64,000 nucleotides of DNA. Origin: Blastomussa wellsi. Its lineage: Eukaryota > Cnidaria > Anthozoa > Scleractinia > Plerogyridae. This document shows, in pieces, positions 33,651-43,528 of the stretch. The number at the start of each line of letters is the position of its first letter. The first letter of the stretch is position 1. The notes beneath the pieces are model-generated. The model saw only the letters and a list, made by a program, of their open reading frames with translations, was not told the DNA's origin and did not search any database. The stretch lies in NCBI GenBank assembly GCA_947652115.1, contig OX393563.1:28370656-28434655 (forward strand). Direction: 5' to 3'. A program made the position numbers and the translations under genes.

Positions 33651-34117
33651 ATGGAAGGAATAACTGAGATTCGGAAAATTCTCATACCCAAGAATGAAGA
33701 TGAGGATATCAGAGTCGAGACTATTACTCTTACTCCAGATAAAAGGCCAAGAGGAAGGCCAAAGAAGTATTCTTCTGATGAAGAAAGGAAGTTCGAGAAC
33801 TAAATGAGAAGTTTCGAGATAATAATCCTGAATATATTAAGATATACTCTTCTTCTCTCACACCAGAAAAAAGGAGAGAGCATCAAGATAGATACCTTTC
33901 TAAATTTACTCGTGAAGAATGGAATAATAGATTGAAACGTAAGAAGCGAATTAATAGATATTTAAATAAAAATCATTTGACAAAAATAATTGATTGGAAT
34001 AAAAATGAAATTAGATGGGAGAGGTGGGAATTTGAAGAAGATGGAATTGGTCATTATGAATTTCTTCCTGAAGATGAGATTTCTAAGCTTCCTGATTTTG
34101 TGAAAGTCAATTATTAA
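33651..34117 (+). pseudogene. second Polinton AT-hook protein, frameshifted
   Basis: The frame from ATG 33651 contains RPRGRPKKYSSDEERKFE and stops at 33801-33803. From ~33806 a second frame continues with a related basic segment (LTPEKRREHQDRYLSKFT) and an acidic end (EFLPEDEISKLPDF) to 34117. The SSDEE/TPEKRREH repeats resemble those in the preceding gene, so the two are likely paralogues. One indel near 33800 explains the break. Confidence 0.5.
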
Positions 34118-34310
34118 ATTTTAATTTTTTTATAAAATTCATATTTCAAAGAAATCAAATTCATATAATTTACTACTAATTATATGTCTTGTAAAATTTA
34201 TATATTATTTTCTTCTATATGATATCTTCTTCTTTCATTTCTCTTTATATAATTAAATAAATTATCGATTTAGTTATAATTTCATTTAAAAACAATTCAT
34301 AATTATAATT

Positions 34311-34705
34311 ATGGACTATAGTGAGAAATTAGATCAGCTTCTCGAAAAATATTTTTCTGAAAAAGAAGAAAAGAGTGAGAATTACAAATGTTGTACTGAA
34401 ATGGATATAAGTCTTTCTTTCGATACTTATGTCAGAAATGTGGACAAATTATCGATTATGAATTTGTGAATAAATATTCAGAGGAAATAAATGTGCTCTC
34501 AAAACGCAAGAGGAAGTCAAAATATTATAGAAAACAATACATTCGTTCCATCTTCATTGATAAATTACAAAAAACTCATACTTACATTCCATCTCCAATT
34601 TTCGACCTCTTCTTTCATCTTTTAAATATTGTTGAAAATAATTTTAATAAGTATTATCCAAAGAGACGTCGTTTTATTAAGATATACTCTTTTATAAAAT
34701 ACTAG
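34311..34705 (+). pseudogene. VLTF3-like late transcription factor homologue (tentative), frameshifted
   Basis: The N-terminal frame from ATG 34311 ends at a Cys pair (YKCC, ~34385). A different frame then carries LCQKCGQIIDYEF, the second half of a zinc-ribbon-like motif, followed by YYRKQYIRSIFIDKLQKTH, IPSPIFDLF and NKYYPKRRRFIKIYSF. A zinc ribbon followed by Y.R...F...L...Q....IP and then a KYY/YP helix resembles poxvirus-type VLTF3 proteins of large DNA viruses and virophages, which activate late genes. The similarity is weak and judged by eye. The frameshift lies between 34390 and 34430. Confidence 0.4.
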
Positions 34706-34980
34706 AATCTCTCGAGAGAGATGAGAAGTATCTCTTCACTCTCTATCTCACTAAGAACCTACGCAAAAATACGAACGGTTTCGGAAAAAGATTTTCCCTT
34801 ATAAATCAATAAGAATTCTTCTCAAATAAATAAATTTGTAAATTATTAAATATTTTATTTTATTTTACAAAGTGAAAGTAAGCCGCCTTACACAAAAAAT
34901 GTGATACTTTAATTACAATATTTTTTTATCTAGAAATATTAGGAGTTTCTTCATAGTTTCTTTTTCTTGAAACCTAAATC

Positions 34981-35220
34981 TTAAGTTATTCCGAATATCG
35001 ACCAAATACCTTGTCTCACTAAAAGACAAATCAAAATTATTATAATATAGCAAAATATTTTTTCATAAGGTCTTTTATTGTCAATTTTATAATTATTTTG
35101 AAGAACTAATAAATCTTCATCTGTCGGGAATTTCTCCTTAGGATACACTCTTTTTTCTAAAGGCATCTCTTCATCGAAGAAATCTTCCGAAAAAGAAACG
35201 AACTTCGATTTAGTATCCAT
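34981..35220 (-). CDS. Polinton small membrane protein (79 aa)
   Basis: Acidic N-terminal part (FSEDFFDEEMPLEKR) and one transmembrane helix near residues 56-74 (IIIILICLLV). Its ATG follows the PolB stop codon by a few bases, on the same strand. The frame is intact. The family is not recognised; small membrane proteins are frequent in Polintons and related viruses, but no function is claimed. Confidence 0.5.
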   Translation of the reverse strand: MDTKSKFVSFSEDFFDEEMPLEKRVYPKEKFPTDEDLLVLQNNYKIDNKRPYEKIFCYIIIILICLLVRQGIWSIFGIT

Positions 35221-35223
35221 ATA

Positions 35224-38200
35224 TTAGGAACAGATAATTTTTTTTTTATTACCATAAGCTAGAGTTCTAATACCATCTTTGAGAATGTATCTCTTATCAT
35301 CATAAGAATTCAATGACATCTTGTTCAATTGAAGACTTAATATCTCATGATTCTTTATCTTTATCAAATTAATTTTATGAGATAATTGTTCTTTCATTAA
35401 TAATACGTCTCTGAAAATATCTTGACTAATTTCTTTTTCTATGACACTCTTAGCTATATCTTTGGCTTTTTTATTTCTTCAGAATTGTCTAAGAGAAATG
35501 AGTACATTTGTGACTTGAGACCAATGAATTCTCTGATGGGTATTCCAGCAGTTTGATCTTTCATCTTACCAATGACAAAATCCAACAAAATCCAACAAAA
35601 TATGGCTTGTTCAAGAATAGTCTTTTCTTCTTTCTACGTATGGCAACTAAATTTTCTGAAAATATTTTAGAAGAAATAAAATCTGTCTTACTTACCCACT
35701 TAAATAATTTTCGTTCATTAGTTGTCAATTTAACATTCATTCTCTTTCTTAAATTTTCAATTGTTTTACCATAAATGGAATTATTGGCTAGCTTAAATAA
35801 TTCCTTATCAAATTCACTTTCACTCTCTTTTCTCTTCTTAGTATTAAAGGCAATATACTTTTTTAGAAATGCCTTTTCTTTAAATTGCAGAATTCTATGA
35901 ACTTTCTTTAATTTCATTCCTAATTCTAAATATAATTTCAAATTACGATAATGTAAAATGTAATTTTTAATGTAAAATGTAATTTTTCTTAGAGAAGAGA
36001 TTTGCAACTTCTTTTTCAGAAGAATAAAATTTTTCATTGAACGTAAAGAGTAGTTCTTTATTATAAGGTGAAATCATTTCCTCACTAATTCTCAAGTTCT
36101 CAGGAGCTAAAGAATAATCATTATGTAAATTATGAAGTTTCTTTGGATATTCTAAATCAACTTCTAAAAAATACCCTCTTCTCTTAGTCCTAAATAATTC
36201 TTCCAAATTACTCTTTGGATTTATCCAACGGAATTTTCCTAGAGGTAATTTTTGTGACATTGCCCAGCCATAAAGATTATTTGCATCTAAATAAATGATG
36301 TAATTTGAATTTTCATCTTTCTTATAATTAGTCATTAATTTATTATTTGCCCTTGAATATCTCTGTGATATATGACTAACACCTCCTCTCATGCCTTTCG
36401 AAACAAATTTATACATTCTAAGAGAAGACATCAATTCTATATGGACTCTTGTCATTCTAAGCATAGCAGTCCAAGAAAGAGCAAAGTCAGAAAATGAAGA
36501 GGATCCAATTTATAATACTCCAAAGATATTTTCCGAAAATATTTGGAAATGTCCGAGAGAAATATTACGTCACTCTTTAAATACAAATCGTGATATTCTC
36601 CTAAATTAGAAATTCCAAATTCTGTCCAAATTTTCTGAGCATGTAAATAATCTTCATCTTTCAGTTCTTCTTTTTTCAAATAATTGTAAAATTCATTTCT
36701 CTTTGGTAATTTATTTTCTAAGAATTTAGAAGATGAATTCATATATTCATAAGGATAAACACCTTTTCTCTTTATCAATTCTAATTTGTCTTTGTATCTT
36801 TCTCTAGAAAATATAAATTTTGAAAGAGGAAGAATTTCAATTAGATCTGAAAGAGATGATTTCAGAAATTGATAGGAGTCTAGAAAGACAATATTCTCAT
36901 CGAAAGTAAAAGACAAATATTTTTCCATTGAATGTGGAATTATTTTAATTTCTTTTTTGAAGTTACCAATTTCTTGCATAAGGAAGTGAGAATCGTAATT
37001 TTTCAAATTATGAAAAATGACTGGTAATTTATTAGAAATTCGATAATTGAAATTACATGGCTGATGTGCTGATCCTCTATAAAAACCTGTGATGTGATCA
37101 TGATCTCTTCCTCTAATTTCTCCTTCTTTGTATTTCTTACGACATAGATGACAATGATCTTCTCTCGTAAAAGAATAAATATCTTCGGGAGTCATTTTCA
37201 TTTCTCTGGAAAAATGTTCTTTGATCATTTCTCTCACAAACTCTTTTTCTCTAAGAATTGATTTCAAAAAAAAAAGCAAACTAACTTGTAAGCATAAGAA
37301 CAACATTCATGAGTCGTGATATCTTTGTCTTTTTTAAGAGGTATGGGTATGGGTAATTCCGCTTTTTATGGTATGGGTAATTCTTTGTATTTCTCTTTGA
37401 ATTATATAAATTATTTATTTTTTGGCATAATAATTTTTTGATCTTTGTAAATTTCAAGACACTCATTTTTATGTTCTTTTAATTTATCGAATGTATAAAA
37501 ACAGTCCAGACAATATTCACAAAATAATTTTTTATTTTTATTTTTTGCATGATTATATAAGAGTGAATTTAATTTTTTATATAAATATAATGTGATTTCT
37601 CTTCTTCTGTGATTAGAAGAAGAGGCATACGATCTTTGTATTTTGTCTTGGGTATATACATTGGAAAAAATTCTTCGTCTTCATAAGAATATATAAATAC
37701 ATTTATTTATTTATTTATTTATTTTGATTTGCCAAAAATAGAATTATAATACAATGATTAATAAATAAAAACAACTCAATATACAGATAACGATGAAAAT
37801 ACAAAACTACAGTATAATATGTTAAGGTGGAAAGCAAAATGGCGAGGGAACCTAATAAAAAACCACGGGTCTTGTAAGCTTAAGTTCCCTCACAATAAAC
37901 ACGAGATGACTGATATTAGATAATTTATGACAAGCCTTATTTGAAAACAGAGTTAATATCAATAATATATGCTTTTTTTTGAAAGATGCCAGTGATGAAG
38001 TGCCCGAAATTTCAGGTGAAAGAGAATTGAAGAATTTGGGACCTTGAAAGAGAGGAATCTATGAGAGAAATATCTTTAATTTCTACAGGAAATTTGACAT
38101 TTTCATAATCCAAAGAATTTAGAAGATCAGGATATTTTTTTGGATCGTGTGGATTGTTTGAAAAATATCTATGTGATATAAATGGCAATAAAAAAAACAG

Positions 38201-38841
38201 AAATAATCTTCATTCTTTATATTAATTAATCCTTTCATAGAATTTCTTAGAGGTTTACTCTTAACAACATTCAGAAATTGTGATTTGATATCTTTAATTA
38301 CCCAATTACTTCCATCAGAAATCCAATTACAAATTTGATTACTCAGATTATTATTTATTTTTCTAATTTTATCGTCTATTGCTTGAGAATTAATTAGAAG
38401 TTGTGTCTTCGGATTGAAGTAGCCATCTTTTTCTTCTTTCTCGAATCTATTGTCTATGAATTTGTCTTTTTTAAAGATGACATGAAGTGTGACAGAAAAT
38501 TTGATATTCTTGAAGAGAGCTAAATCTTTGAGAAGTTGATCTCTGATGAGAGGAAGAGTTTGATTTAATCTTTCAAGAGGAAAATTATTATTTCTCATAT
38601 GATATATGATTTCATAGGTCTTTATAAAGCCACGCATTGCTTTTTCTCTATGAATAATCTCATTATTTTTTTTACTGGCCAGAGAGTCTTGTCTAATATA
38701 TTTAGATTCATAATCTCGTACCATTTCTTTGACTCTATTTCTAGAAGGTAAAAAATTTCTTTAATTTAATTCTCTTTAACATTCTATTATTCTTTCTATC
38801 AATTCATCTCGCGAAAGTTTTTGTAAAGTCCTTTTATCCAT
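35224..38841 (-). pseudogene. Polinton protein-primed DNA polymerase B (PolB), broken, motif C region deleted
   Basis: Runs on the minus strand from ATG 38841 (MDKRTLQKLSRDELIE), with two in-frame stops soon after. N-terminal region: SNWVIKDI and MKGLINIKNEDYF, as in animal Polinton PolB. A Cys/His knuckle-like block (CHLCRKKY, GRDHDHITG, HQPCN) and the exonuclease area (VIFHNLKNYDSHFL) follow. Motif A is YLDANNLYGWAM and motif B is LANNSIYGKTIEN. The C-terminus (IGKMKDQTAGIPIREFIG, LAYGN) is recognisable, but the stretch between KPYFVGF and IGKMKD, which should carry the YTDTDS motif C, is absent at ~35575-35600. A ~19-bp duplication at 35950-35990 and several indels break the frame, and a LINE interrupts at ~37.7-38.06 kb. 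Normal role: replication of the element from a protein primer. Confidence 0.85.
37690..38062 (-). mobile_element. L2/CR1-type LINE 3' end inserted in PolB
   Basis: The minus strand reads FQGPKFFNSLSPEISGTSS and SLASFKKK, the last residues of a CR1/L2 RT ORF, ends at TAG, then has a ~230-bp 3' UTR and a terminal (AAAT)n tail (37695-37722). PolB reading resumes on both sides (VEIKDIS upstream, YEDEEFFPMYIP downstream). Severely 5'-truncated. Confidence 0.8.
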
Positions 38842-38871
38842 ATAATCCAATTAGATAAATACAGATTTCAA

Positions 38872-39844
38872 ATTTTCTCAAGATCTTTGAGAGATATGCA
38901 TGAATTAAATTCTTTTGGATATCCAGACCATGATACTAAAGCTTTTTCTTCTTTTTATCTCTTCTAATGACTTTATCAATTCTGAAGACATCTTGACGAG
39001 TTTTTTGTAATTCTTCTTCATAGAAAGATCCATTGATTTCTTTTGACCTCATATCTTTCACTCTATAAGTAATAGGATTGGTAGGATTTATCCCAGAAAT
39101 TATAAATATTTCTTCGTTCCAATTAGGAGTATATCCTTTGTCAAATACTTTCCTTTTGTATCTACTTATTATGACTTTATCACCCAATTAGAATTTAGGA
39201 GAGAGATATCTCTCTCTTCCTCTGAAAAGATTGAAATAGACAATCCCTTCATTTTCCTTCTTAGAGGCATCCGTGGGTTTCATTCTGAGAGATGAATTTG
39301 GAGTGTTATTATACTCTCTTAAGAGTTTCGGTAGAATGTCTAAATACTTTGTACGATTCTGTGTAGAAAATTGTTTCCACGTCTTCTCTTTCATAGTTCT
39401 ATTCCATCTTTCAACAACACTACTCTTCTCTTCATTAAGTAATTTCTTTAAATCTTGATTATAGAATTCTTTTCCTTTATCAGTCCATAAGAATTTTGGT
39501 TTCCTTCCCTCAGAGAATATTTCTTTGAATGCTCTAGTCACACTTTCTCCTTTCTTATCTTTCAAAGGTTTAATCCAGCCATATTTACTAAAGATGTCTA
39601 TAACCATCAATAAATACCTAATTCCTTTATTCCACTTCGAGAATTTTTGCATTTCAACTAAATCTGCAGCCCATATCTCATCTATAGAATTGATAATTAC
39701 ACGCCGCCGAGTAAATTTCTTCTTTAAAGGCTTACGTAATTCTTTAGCTAATTCTTCTTGCCAACTCGACGGCTTCTTTAGTTTTTTATTCCAAGACCTA
39801 ATTTCTTTTTTGCATTTATAAGAAAGCGAGCAGTCTGTCCCCAT
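38872..39844 (-). pseudogene. Polinton retroviral-type integrase with C-terminal chromodomain-like region
   Basis: Core: IDEIWAADLVEMQKF supplies the first Asp, LMVIDIFSKYGWIKPL follows, LWTDKGKEFYN carries the second Asp, and SSVVERWNRTMKEK carries the conserved Glu, giving a D-D-E triad as in rve integrases. An in-frame TAA at 39188-39190 precedes the C-terminal half (GDKVIISR, TYRVKDMRSKEI, GSFYEEELQKT). After a small frame change near 38940 comes a chromodomain-like LVSWSGYPKEFNSCI. It would insert the element into host DNA; the chromodomain may steer it to modified histones (inference). The N-terminus reads back, through a frameshift near 39785, into a PLA2-like domain. Confidence 0.85.
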
Positions 39845-40278
39845 TTCGGCATTTCACCATAAGGGATATTATCCAATTCTCTAACCATTTTCTGATTGCA
39901 TTCATTCTTACTCTTTTTCGTGTCATAACAAATGTCATGATGACCTGCAATCTCATCTACTTTATTATATGGCTTAACATACCATTCTAAGACTTCTCCT
40001 GTTTCTGGATCATACCTTAGTTGTTTCTAAAGAGGATTATAAGGACCCATGTATTTATATTTAGAACGAGGCCATCCACCTCTCGGTCTTGGTAATTTGC
40101 CTATCATTTTATGAATGTCTATACCTTGACCTGAAATTTTTCGTGACAAATCCTGAGTGAAAGAATCAAGAGCATCATCTAAATATTTGTGAGCTACTCC
40201 TTTTATTTTATTCTTAGCGAAATCCGACTTGACTAATTTACTTAGTCCTTGTCTTCCTAAAACTGCAGCCATTTTCAC
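39785..40278 (-). pseudogene. Polinton phospholipase A2-like domain, contiguous with the integrase
   Basis: The N-terminal 60 residues (AAVLGRQGLSKLVKSDF..., DDALDSFTQDLSRKI) resemble a virion-associated segment. Then MGPYNPL forms a Ca-binding-loop-like start, interrupted by an in-frame TAG (40027-40029). The same frame continues with RYDPETGEVLEWYVKP, NKVDEIAGHHDICYD and DNIPYGEMPKWG. HHDICYD matches the HD active site of parvovirus-type PLA2, which helps capsids leave endosomes. The frame runs on to ~39785 and then, after one indel, into the integrase, so the intact ancestor may have been a single PLA2-integrase polypeptide or two overlapping genes. Confidence 0.65.
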
Positions 40279-40340
40279 TCCGCCTTTAAATAATTCTTCT
40301 CCAACAGAGCCGACATTGCCCCCTTCTTGAGGGGGCTTAT

Positions 40341-40491
40341 TTAGTTTTCTGACTTGACAAATTTAGTTTTTGTAATTCCACATTCTGCACAAGTACAAAA
40401 AAACATCAATCTTCCATTCTTGGCTGTCTTATAGCCCGATTGTTCTACATTCTGTTTCTTTTCTGTGCTTAACACAATATGATTTAACCAT
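40341..40491 (-). pseudogene. Polinton short zinc-ribbon protein, frameshifted
   Basis: Begins MVKSYCVKHRKETEC at 40491, two bases from the ATPase stop, changes frame near 40430 and continues KNGRLMFFCTCAECGITKTK to TAA. The pattern C-x6-8-C ... CxCxxC is that of a ~50-residue zinc-ribbon protein common in Polintons and other dsDNA viruses. Function unknown. Confidence 0.6.
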
Positions 40492-40492
40492 T

Positions 40493-41158
40493 CTATATAT
40501 TAATTGAATAGACAAAACACAATTCTTGTTTTTTAAAAAGACTCATCAAAATTGTTTTTACTTCCTTTTTATCTTTATTTGCAAATAAGAAATCGCATTT
40601 GACTAATTTATCAAAGAAATGTGGCTCAATAAAATTTTCTCTAGAAATTAAATTCATGTGAGTCTTAGAATGAGGTTGGAAGAGAATCATATGAGAACAC
40701 TTATTCCTAATTTTAGGATCTAAGTCATGATATCTCTGACTTAAATAACAAGTAGAAATATTTTGATGTCTTCCATCAGAAAAATGATTAGCAATTTTAT
40801 CTTGTTCTTTAAAATAATTTATGAGGTCATCGAAAATAACTATCTTCCTATTCTCTTTTGGATATTCTGAGGTATTCATAATTTTATCTGCTTTCTTTAT
40901 TTCTAAGACAGGATACTTAACTTTCTCAGAAATATCATCCATTATCTTCTTTAGATAGACATATTTTTCTTGTTTATGATTATTTGTATAAAGATAGATT
41001 TTGTCATAATACAAAAGACGAAGGAGCATATTCATTAGAGTATTAGTCTTACCACAAATACGCTTTCCGACAATGATCATACGAAACTCTTCGGGCACAA
41101 AATCTTCTCTTCTTCTGTCTTTAATTTTTCCTTTCTTATCGTAATTTATGAGTTTCAT
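40493..41158 (-). CDS. genome-packaging ATPase (FtsK/HerA, A32-like), intact frame
   Basis: 221 residues, a usual length for Polinton ATPases. Walker A is VGKRICGKTNTL near residues 31-42. Walker B is IVIFDDLI near 108-115, followed by the sensor-like STCYLSQRYHDLD and a basic C-terminus. The frame is uninterrupted. The enzyme would pump DNA into capsids using ATP. Its ATG faces the plus-strand structural genes across a ~95-bp intergenic region, so the divergent promoters lie between 41159 and 41276. Confidence 0.85.
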   Translation of the reverse strand: MKLINYDKKGKIKDRRREDFVPEEFRMIIVGKRICGKTNTLMNMLLRLLYYDKIYLYTNNHKQEKYVYLKKIMDDISEKVKYPVLEIKKADKIMNTSEYPKENRKIVIFDDLINYFKEQDKIANHFSDGRHQNISTCYLSQRYHDLDPKIRNKCSHMILFQPHSKTHMNLISRENFIEPHFFDKLVKCDFLFANKDKKEVKTILMSLFKKQELCFVYSINI

Positions 41159-41276
41159 CTATATTATATTCTCTGACAAAGATAAGTGTAATTAGCTATT
41201 TATCAGAATAATTAAGATACTTTTACCATTTATTAATAAAAATAAATGATTAATGGCATTTATCTTCTCTTATATT
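41159..41276. promoter_or_regulatory. divergent promoter region of the Polinton
   Basis: AT-rich gap between the divergent ATPase gene (minus) and the first structural ORF (plus). The ATPase ATG is preceded by AATATAATATAG, and the plus side has TATATT just before ATG 41277. The only gap separating the two transcription units. Confidence 0.5.
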
Positions 41277-41825
41277 ATGGACTTGAGTGAATATAAGAAA
41301 AATGATGAGAAGAGATTCGAAGCGAAGAAAATGAAGAAAGTAGTTGCTGAAGTTATTTCTCAAGAGAGAAATTTAAGAGACGATAGACAATATGATTACT
41401 CTCAACTATTCAAACCTATTATCACAAGTCAAGATGAGCAACTGAATAAATTGATAAAACAATTACAAAGTGATTCTCAAAAAATCAGAGACAAACAAGT
41501 TGCTATCATTAATCAATTGAAAGAAAATAAAGATGACGTAAGAGAAATTTTGAAAGAAGAGGAAAGATTAAACAATATGAATGAATTACCCTTCTCTTCT
41601 GTTCCTCTTCCCCTAGAAGATGTTGACAAAGAAAAAAATTTACTTATGTATGATTTTGAAAAAAAAAAATATACAGAAAAAGATTTTGAAAACCTTGAAA
41701 AACATCTTCAATTACCAAGACCAAATGATTTATTAAAGATGAGTGAAGAAGATTTAATAACAATTGAAAAAGGGAAAACCAAACAAATATTGTCCTTAAA
41801 CGGAAAAAAGAAGATCATGTATTAA
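41253..41825 (+). CDS. Polinton conserved structural-block protein, coiled-coil rich (190 or 182 aa)
   Basis: Intact frame. Two candidate starts: ATG 41253 and ATG 41277 (MDLSEYKKNDEKR). The second is preceded by TATATT like other genes of the element and is preferred. The middle (residues ~40-110) is a Lys/Glu/Gln-rich helix with heptads (LNKLIKQLQSDSQKI, AIINQLKENKDDV). The C-terminus contains LEKHLQLPRPNDLLKM. No enzymatic motif. First gene of the plus-strand block, so probably a virion component or scaffold (inference from position). Confidence 0.6.
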   Translation: MAFIFSYIMDLSEYKKNDEKRFEAKKMKKVVAEVISQERNLRDDRQYDYSQLFKPIITSQDEQLNKLIKQLQSDSQKIRDKQVAIINQLKENKDDVREILKEEERLNNMNELPFSSVPLPLEDVDKEKNLLMYDFEKKKYTEKDFENLEKHLQLPRPNDLLKMSEEDLITIEKGKTKQILSLNGKKKIMY

Positions 41826-41933
41826 TATAAAAGAAAAAACTGATAAAGATTTAAAATTTATAGATTTTTTAGAGAATGTTATTTCAACTCTGAAAAAACT
41901 ATAATAATTCTATAAAACTAGCTATCGAAACTA

Positions 41934-42428
41934 ATGTCAGGTCAAGGAATGCGAAAATATAAGCAGAAAAAGAGAAATGCTTATAAAATACATAAAAATC
42001 AATATGGCGGTCTTATGATCAATGTTCCTCGTCTTATGAATGAAATGGTCATTGAAGCTCATAAAGACGAAAAAAAAAAAAAGAATTCTGTGGATAAATC
42101 TTTAATAGATCTGATCACTAAAAGATTAAATCCCAAGAAAAACTACACTTCCAAAGCTTTACAAATTTTCAATGACCTTAATTTACTCTCTAATTTACCC
42201 ATTCATCGTTCTTCTGGAAAATCTAAACTCTTAGGTGGCAATATTTTTTATTATTCTTCACCACAAGAACTTATTAAAAGACTTAGACTTATAACAGGAA
42301 CTAGAAGAGCTGGAAATAATAATCTCCAGATCAGAAATGAAGCTTGGCAAATTCTTGACGAATTACATAAAATAGGCGAAATTACAAAAGAACAATATGA
42401 TAAATACGTGAAGAGTCATTTAATCTGA
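41934..42428 (+). CDS. Polinton structural-block protein of unknown function (164 aa)
   Basis: Intact. Very basic N-terminus (GMRKYKQKKRNAYKIHKNQ), a predicted helical middle, and a C-terminal segment EAWQILDELHKIGEITKEQ. Ends ten bases before the penton-like gene. The basic start suggests DNA or capsid contact. Family function unknown. Confidence 0.6.
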   Translation: MSGQGMRKYKQKKRNAYKIHKNQYGGLMINVPRLMNEMVIEAHKDEKKKKNSVDKSLIDLITKRLNPKKNYTSKALQIFNDLNLLSNLPIHRSSGKSKLLGGNIFYYSSPQELIKRLRLITGTRRAGNNNLQIRNEAWQILDELHKIGEITKEQYDKYVKSHLI

Positions 42429-42437
42429 GATATAATT

Positions 42438-43202
42438 ATGGAAATACCTATCATTCTGAATTCAACAGATGGTGTAAAAAAATCTAAGAGTCATGACTTC
42501 ACAATACAATTTTCTTCTTCTCTGAAATTATATCCAAATAAAAATTATTATCTTGCTCTAAATACTCTGAATATGTCTTATTCATGGTACAATATTTCTC
42601 CTTCATATAATAACAACAAAATTCGTTATTCAAAAGATGGAGGAACAAGTTGGAAAGATATCATATTTCCTTCTGGTAATTATTCTTATAGAGACATCAA
42701 TCAATATATTCAAAGGATAATTAAGAATAATGGAGATCAATTATCAGAGAAAGTTCCAGGAAAGACTGATGAAGTTATAGGAATATCTCTTTCTTACACT
42801 TCTTCTATTTTTAAAGTTTATATAGAATTAAAGAACAATTGTCAACTCGATCTAGAAAATTCAAATTTTGGACATATTATTGGATTTGAACCTATGAAAA
42901 TAGTGAGAACATCTTATTCAACAAAATTACCTGACATCACAAATTCTGTGGATAGTCTTATGCTGAGATGTTCTCTTCTTTCTGAATCTTTGGTATCAGG
43001 TAAGAATTCTGACGTACTCTATCAATTTTCTGTAGATAATCTTCCTCTCTCTTATCCCTTTCATATAGAACCTAAAAGAGCTGTATATTCAAAAATAAAT
43101 TCAAATATCATAAAAGAGAGCAGAATGTATATAACAGATGTCCTGGATAGACCAGTAGATCTTAATGGAATTCCTATGAGTATAAATCTTCTTCTGAAAT
43201 AA
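42438..43202 (+). CDS. penton-like minor capsid protein (single jelly roll), intact frame
   Basis: 254 residues, rich in beta-strand-type sequence. N-terminal IPIILNSTDGVKKSKSHDFTI, then YYLALNTLNMSYSWYNISPSY, IIFPSGNYSYRDINQYIQ and FGHIIGFEP. This order of blocks and the length match the Polinton minor capsid protein that forms capsid vertices. It lies between the basic protein and the small membrane-active-like protein, upstream of the major capsid gene, the usual Polinton order. Its ATG follows GATATAATT. Confidence 0.7.
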   Translation: MEIPIILNSTDGVKKSKSHDFTIQFSSSLKLYPNKNYYLALNTLNMSYSWYNISPSYNNNKIRYSKDGGTSWKDIIFPSGNYSYRDINQYIQRIIKNNGDQLSEKVPGKTDEVIGISLSYTSSIFKVYIELKNNCQLDLENSNFGHIIGFEPMKIVRTSYSTKLPDITNSVDSLMLRCSLLSESLVSGKNSDVLYQFSVDNLPLSYPFHIEPKRAVYSKINSNIIKESRMYITDVLDRPVDLNGIPMSINLLLK

Positions 43203-43234
43203 GTTGATAGAATTGTATAATTCAATTATATATA

Positions 43235-43528
43235 ATGTCAGATATAAGAAGAAAAAGAAATGAAGATGGAGAATTAGAATATTATTTCGTAGATCAAGAA
43301 GGTGAAGGTATTTTCTCATCTTTGTCTTCTTTGGGATCTAAGATTATGAAAAAAGTAACATCTAAGACAGCAAAATCGTTAGCAACAAAAGCAGCAGAAA
43401 CTTTTGCTAAGAAAGGAGCTGAGAAATTACAAGAAAAGCTGTCGAGAAATTACATGATAAATTCTTTAAGAAAAAGAAAGTTCAAGATGAAGTTCCTTCC
43501 CTCAGAGAAGAGAGAGGAGAGAAAATAA
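43235..43528 (+). CDS. small virion protein with amphipathic helix (97 aa)
   Basis: The N-terminus is charged and polar (RRKRNEDGELEYYFVD), followed by GEGIFSSLSSLGSKIMKK and a long amphipathic Ala/Lys helix (residues ~30-70), then a basic tail. A GxG-type junction before an amphipathic helix recalls adenovirus core/membrane-lytic precursors processed by adenain, but no direct homology is claimed. Its TAA overlaps the next ATG (TAATG at 43526-43530). Confidence 0.5.
   Translation: MSDIRRKRNEDGELEYYFVDQEGEGIFSSLSSLGSKIMKKVTSKTAKSLATKAAETFAKKGAEKLQEKLSRNYMINSLRKRKFKMKFLPSEKREERK

Noticed and set aside
37281..37466. Separate 61-codon minus-strand gene
   Set aside because: It is a frameshifted piece of PolB with a local TTACCCATACC repeat.
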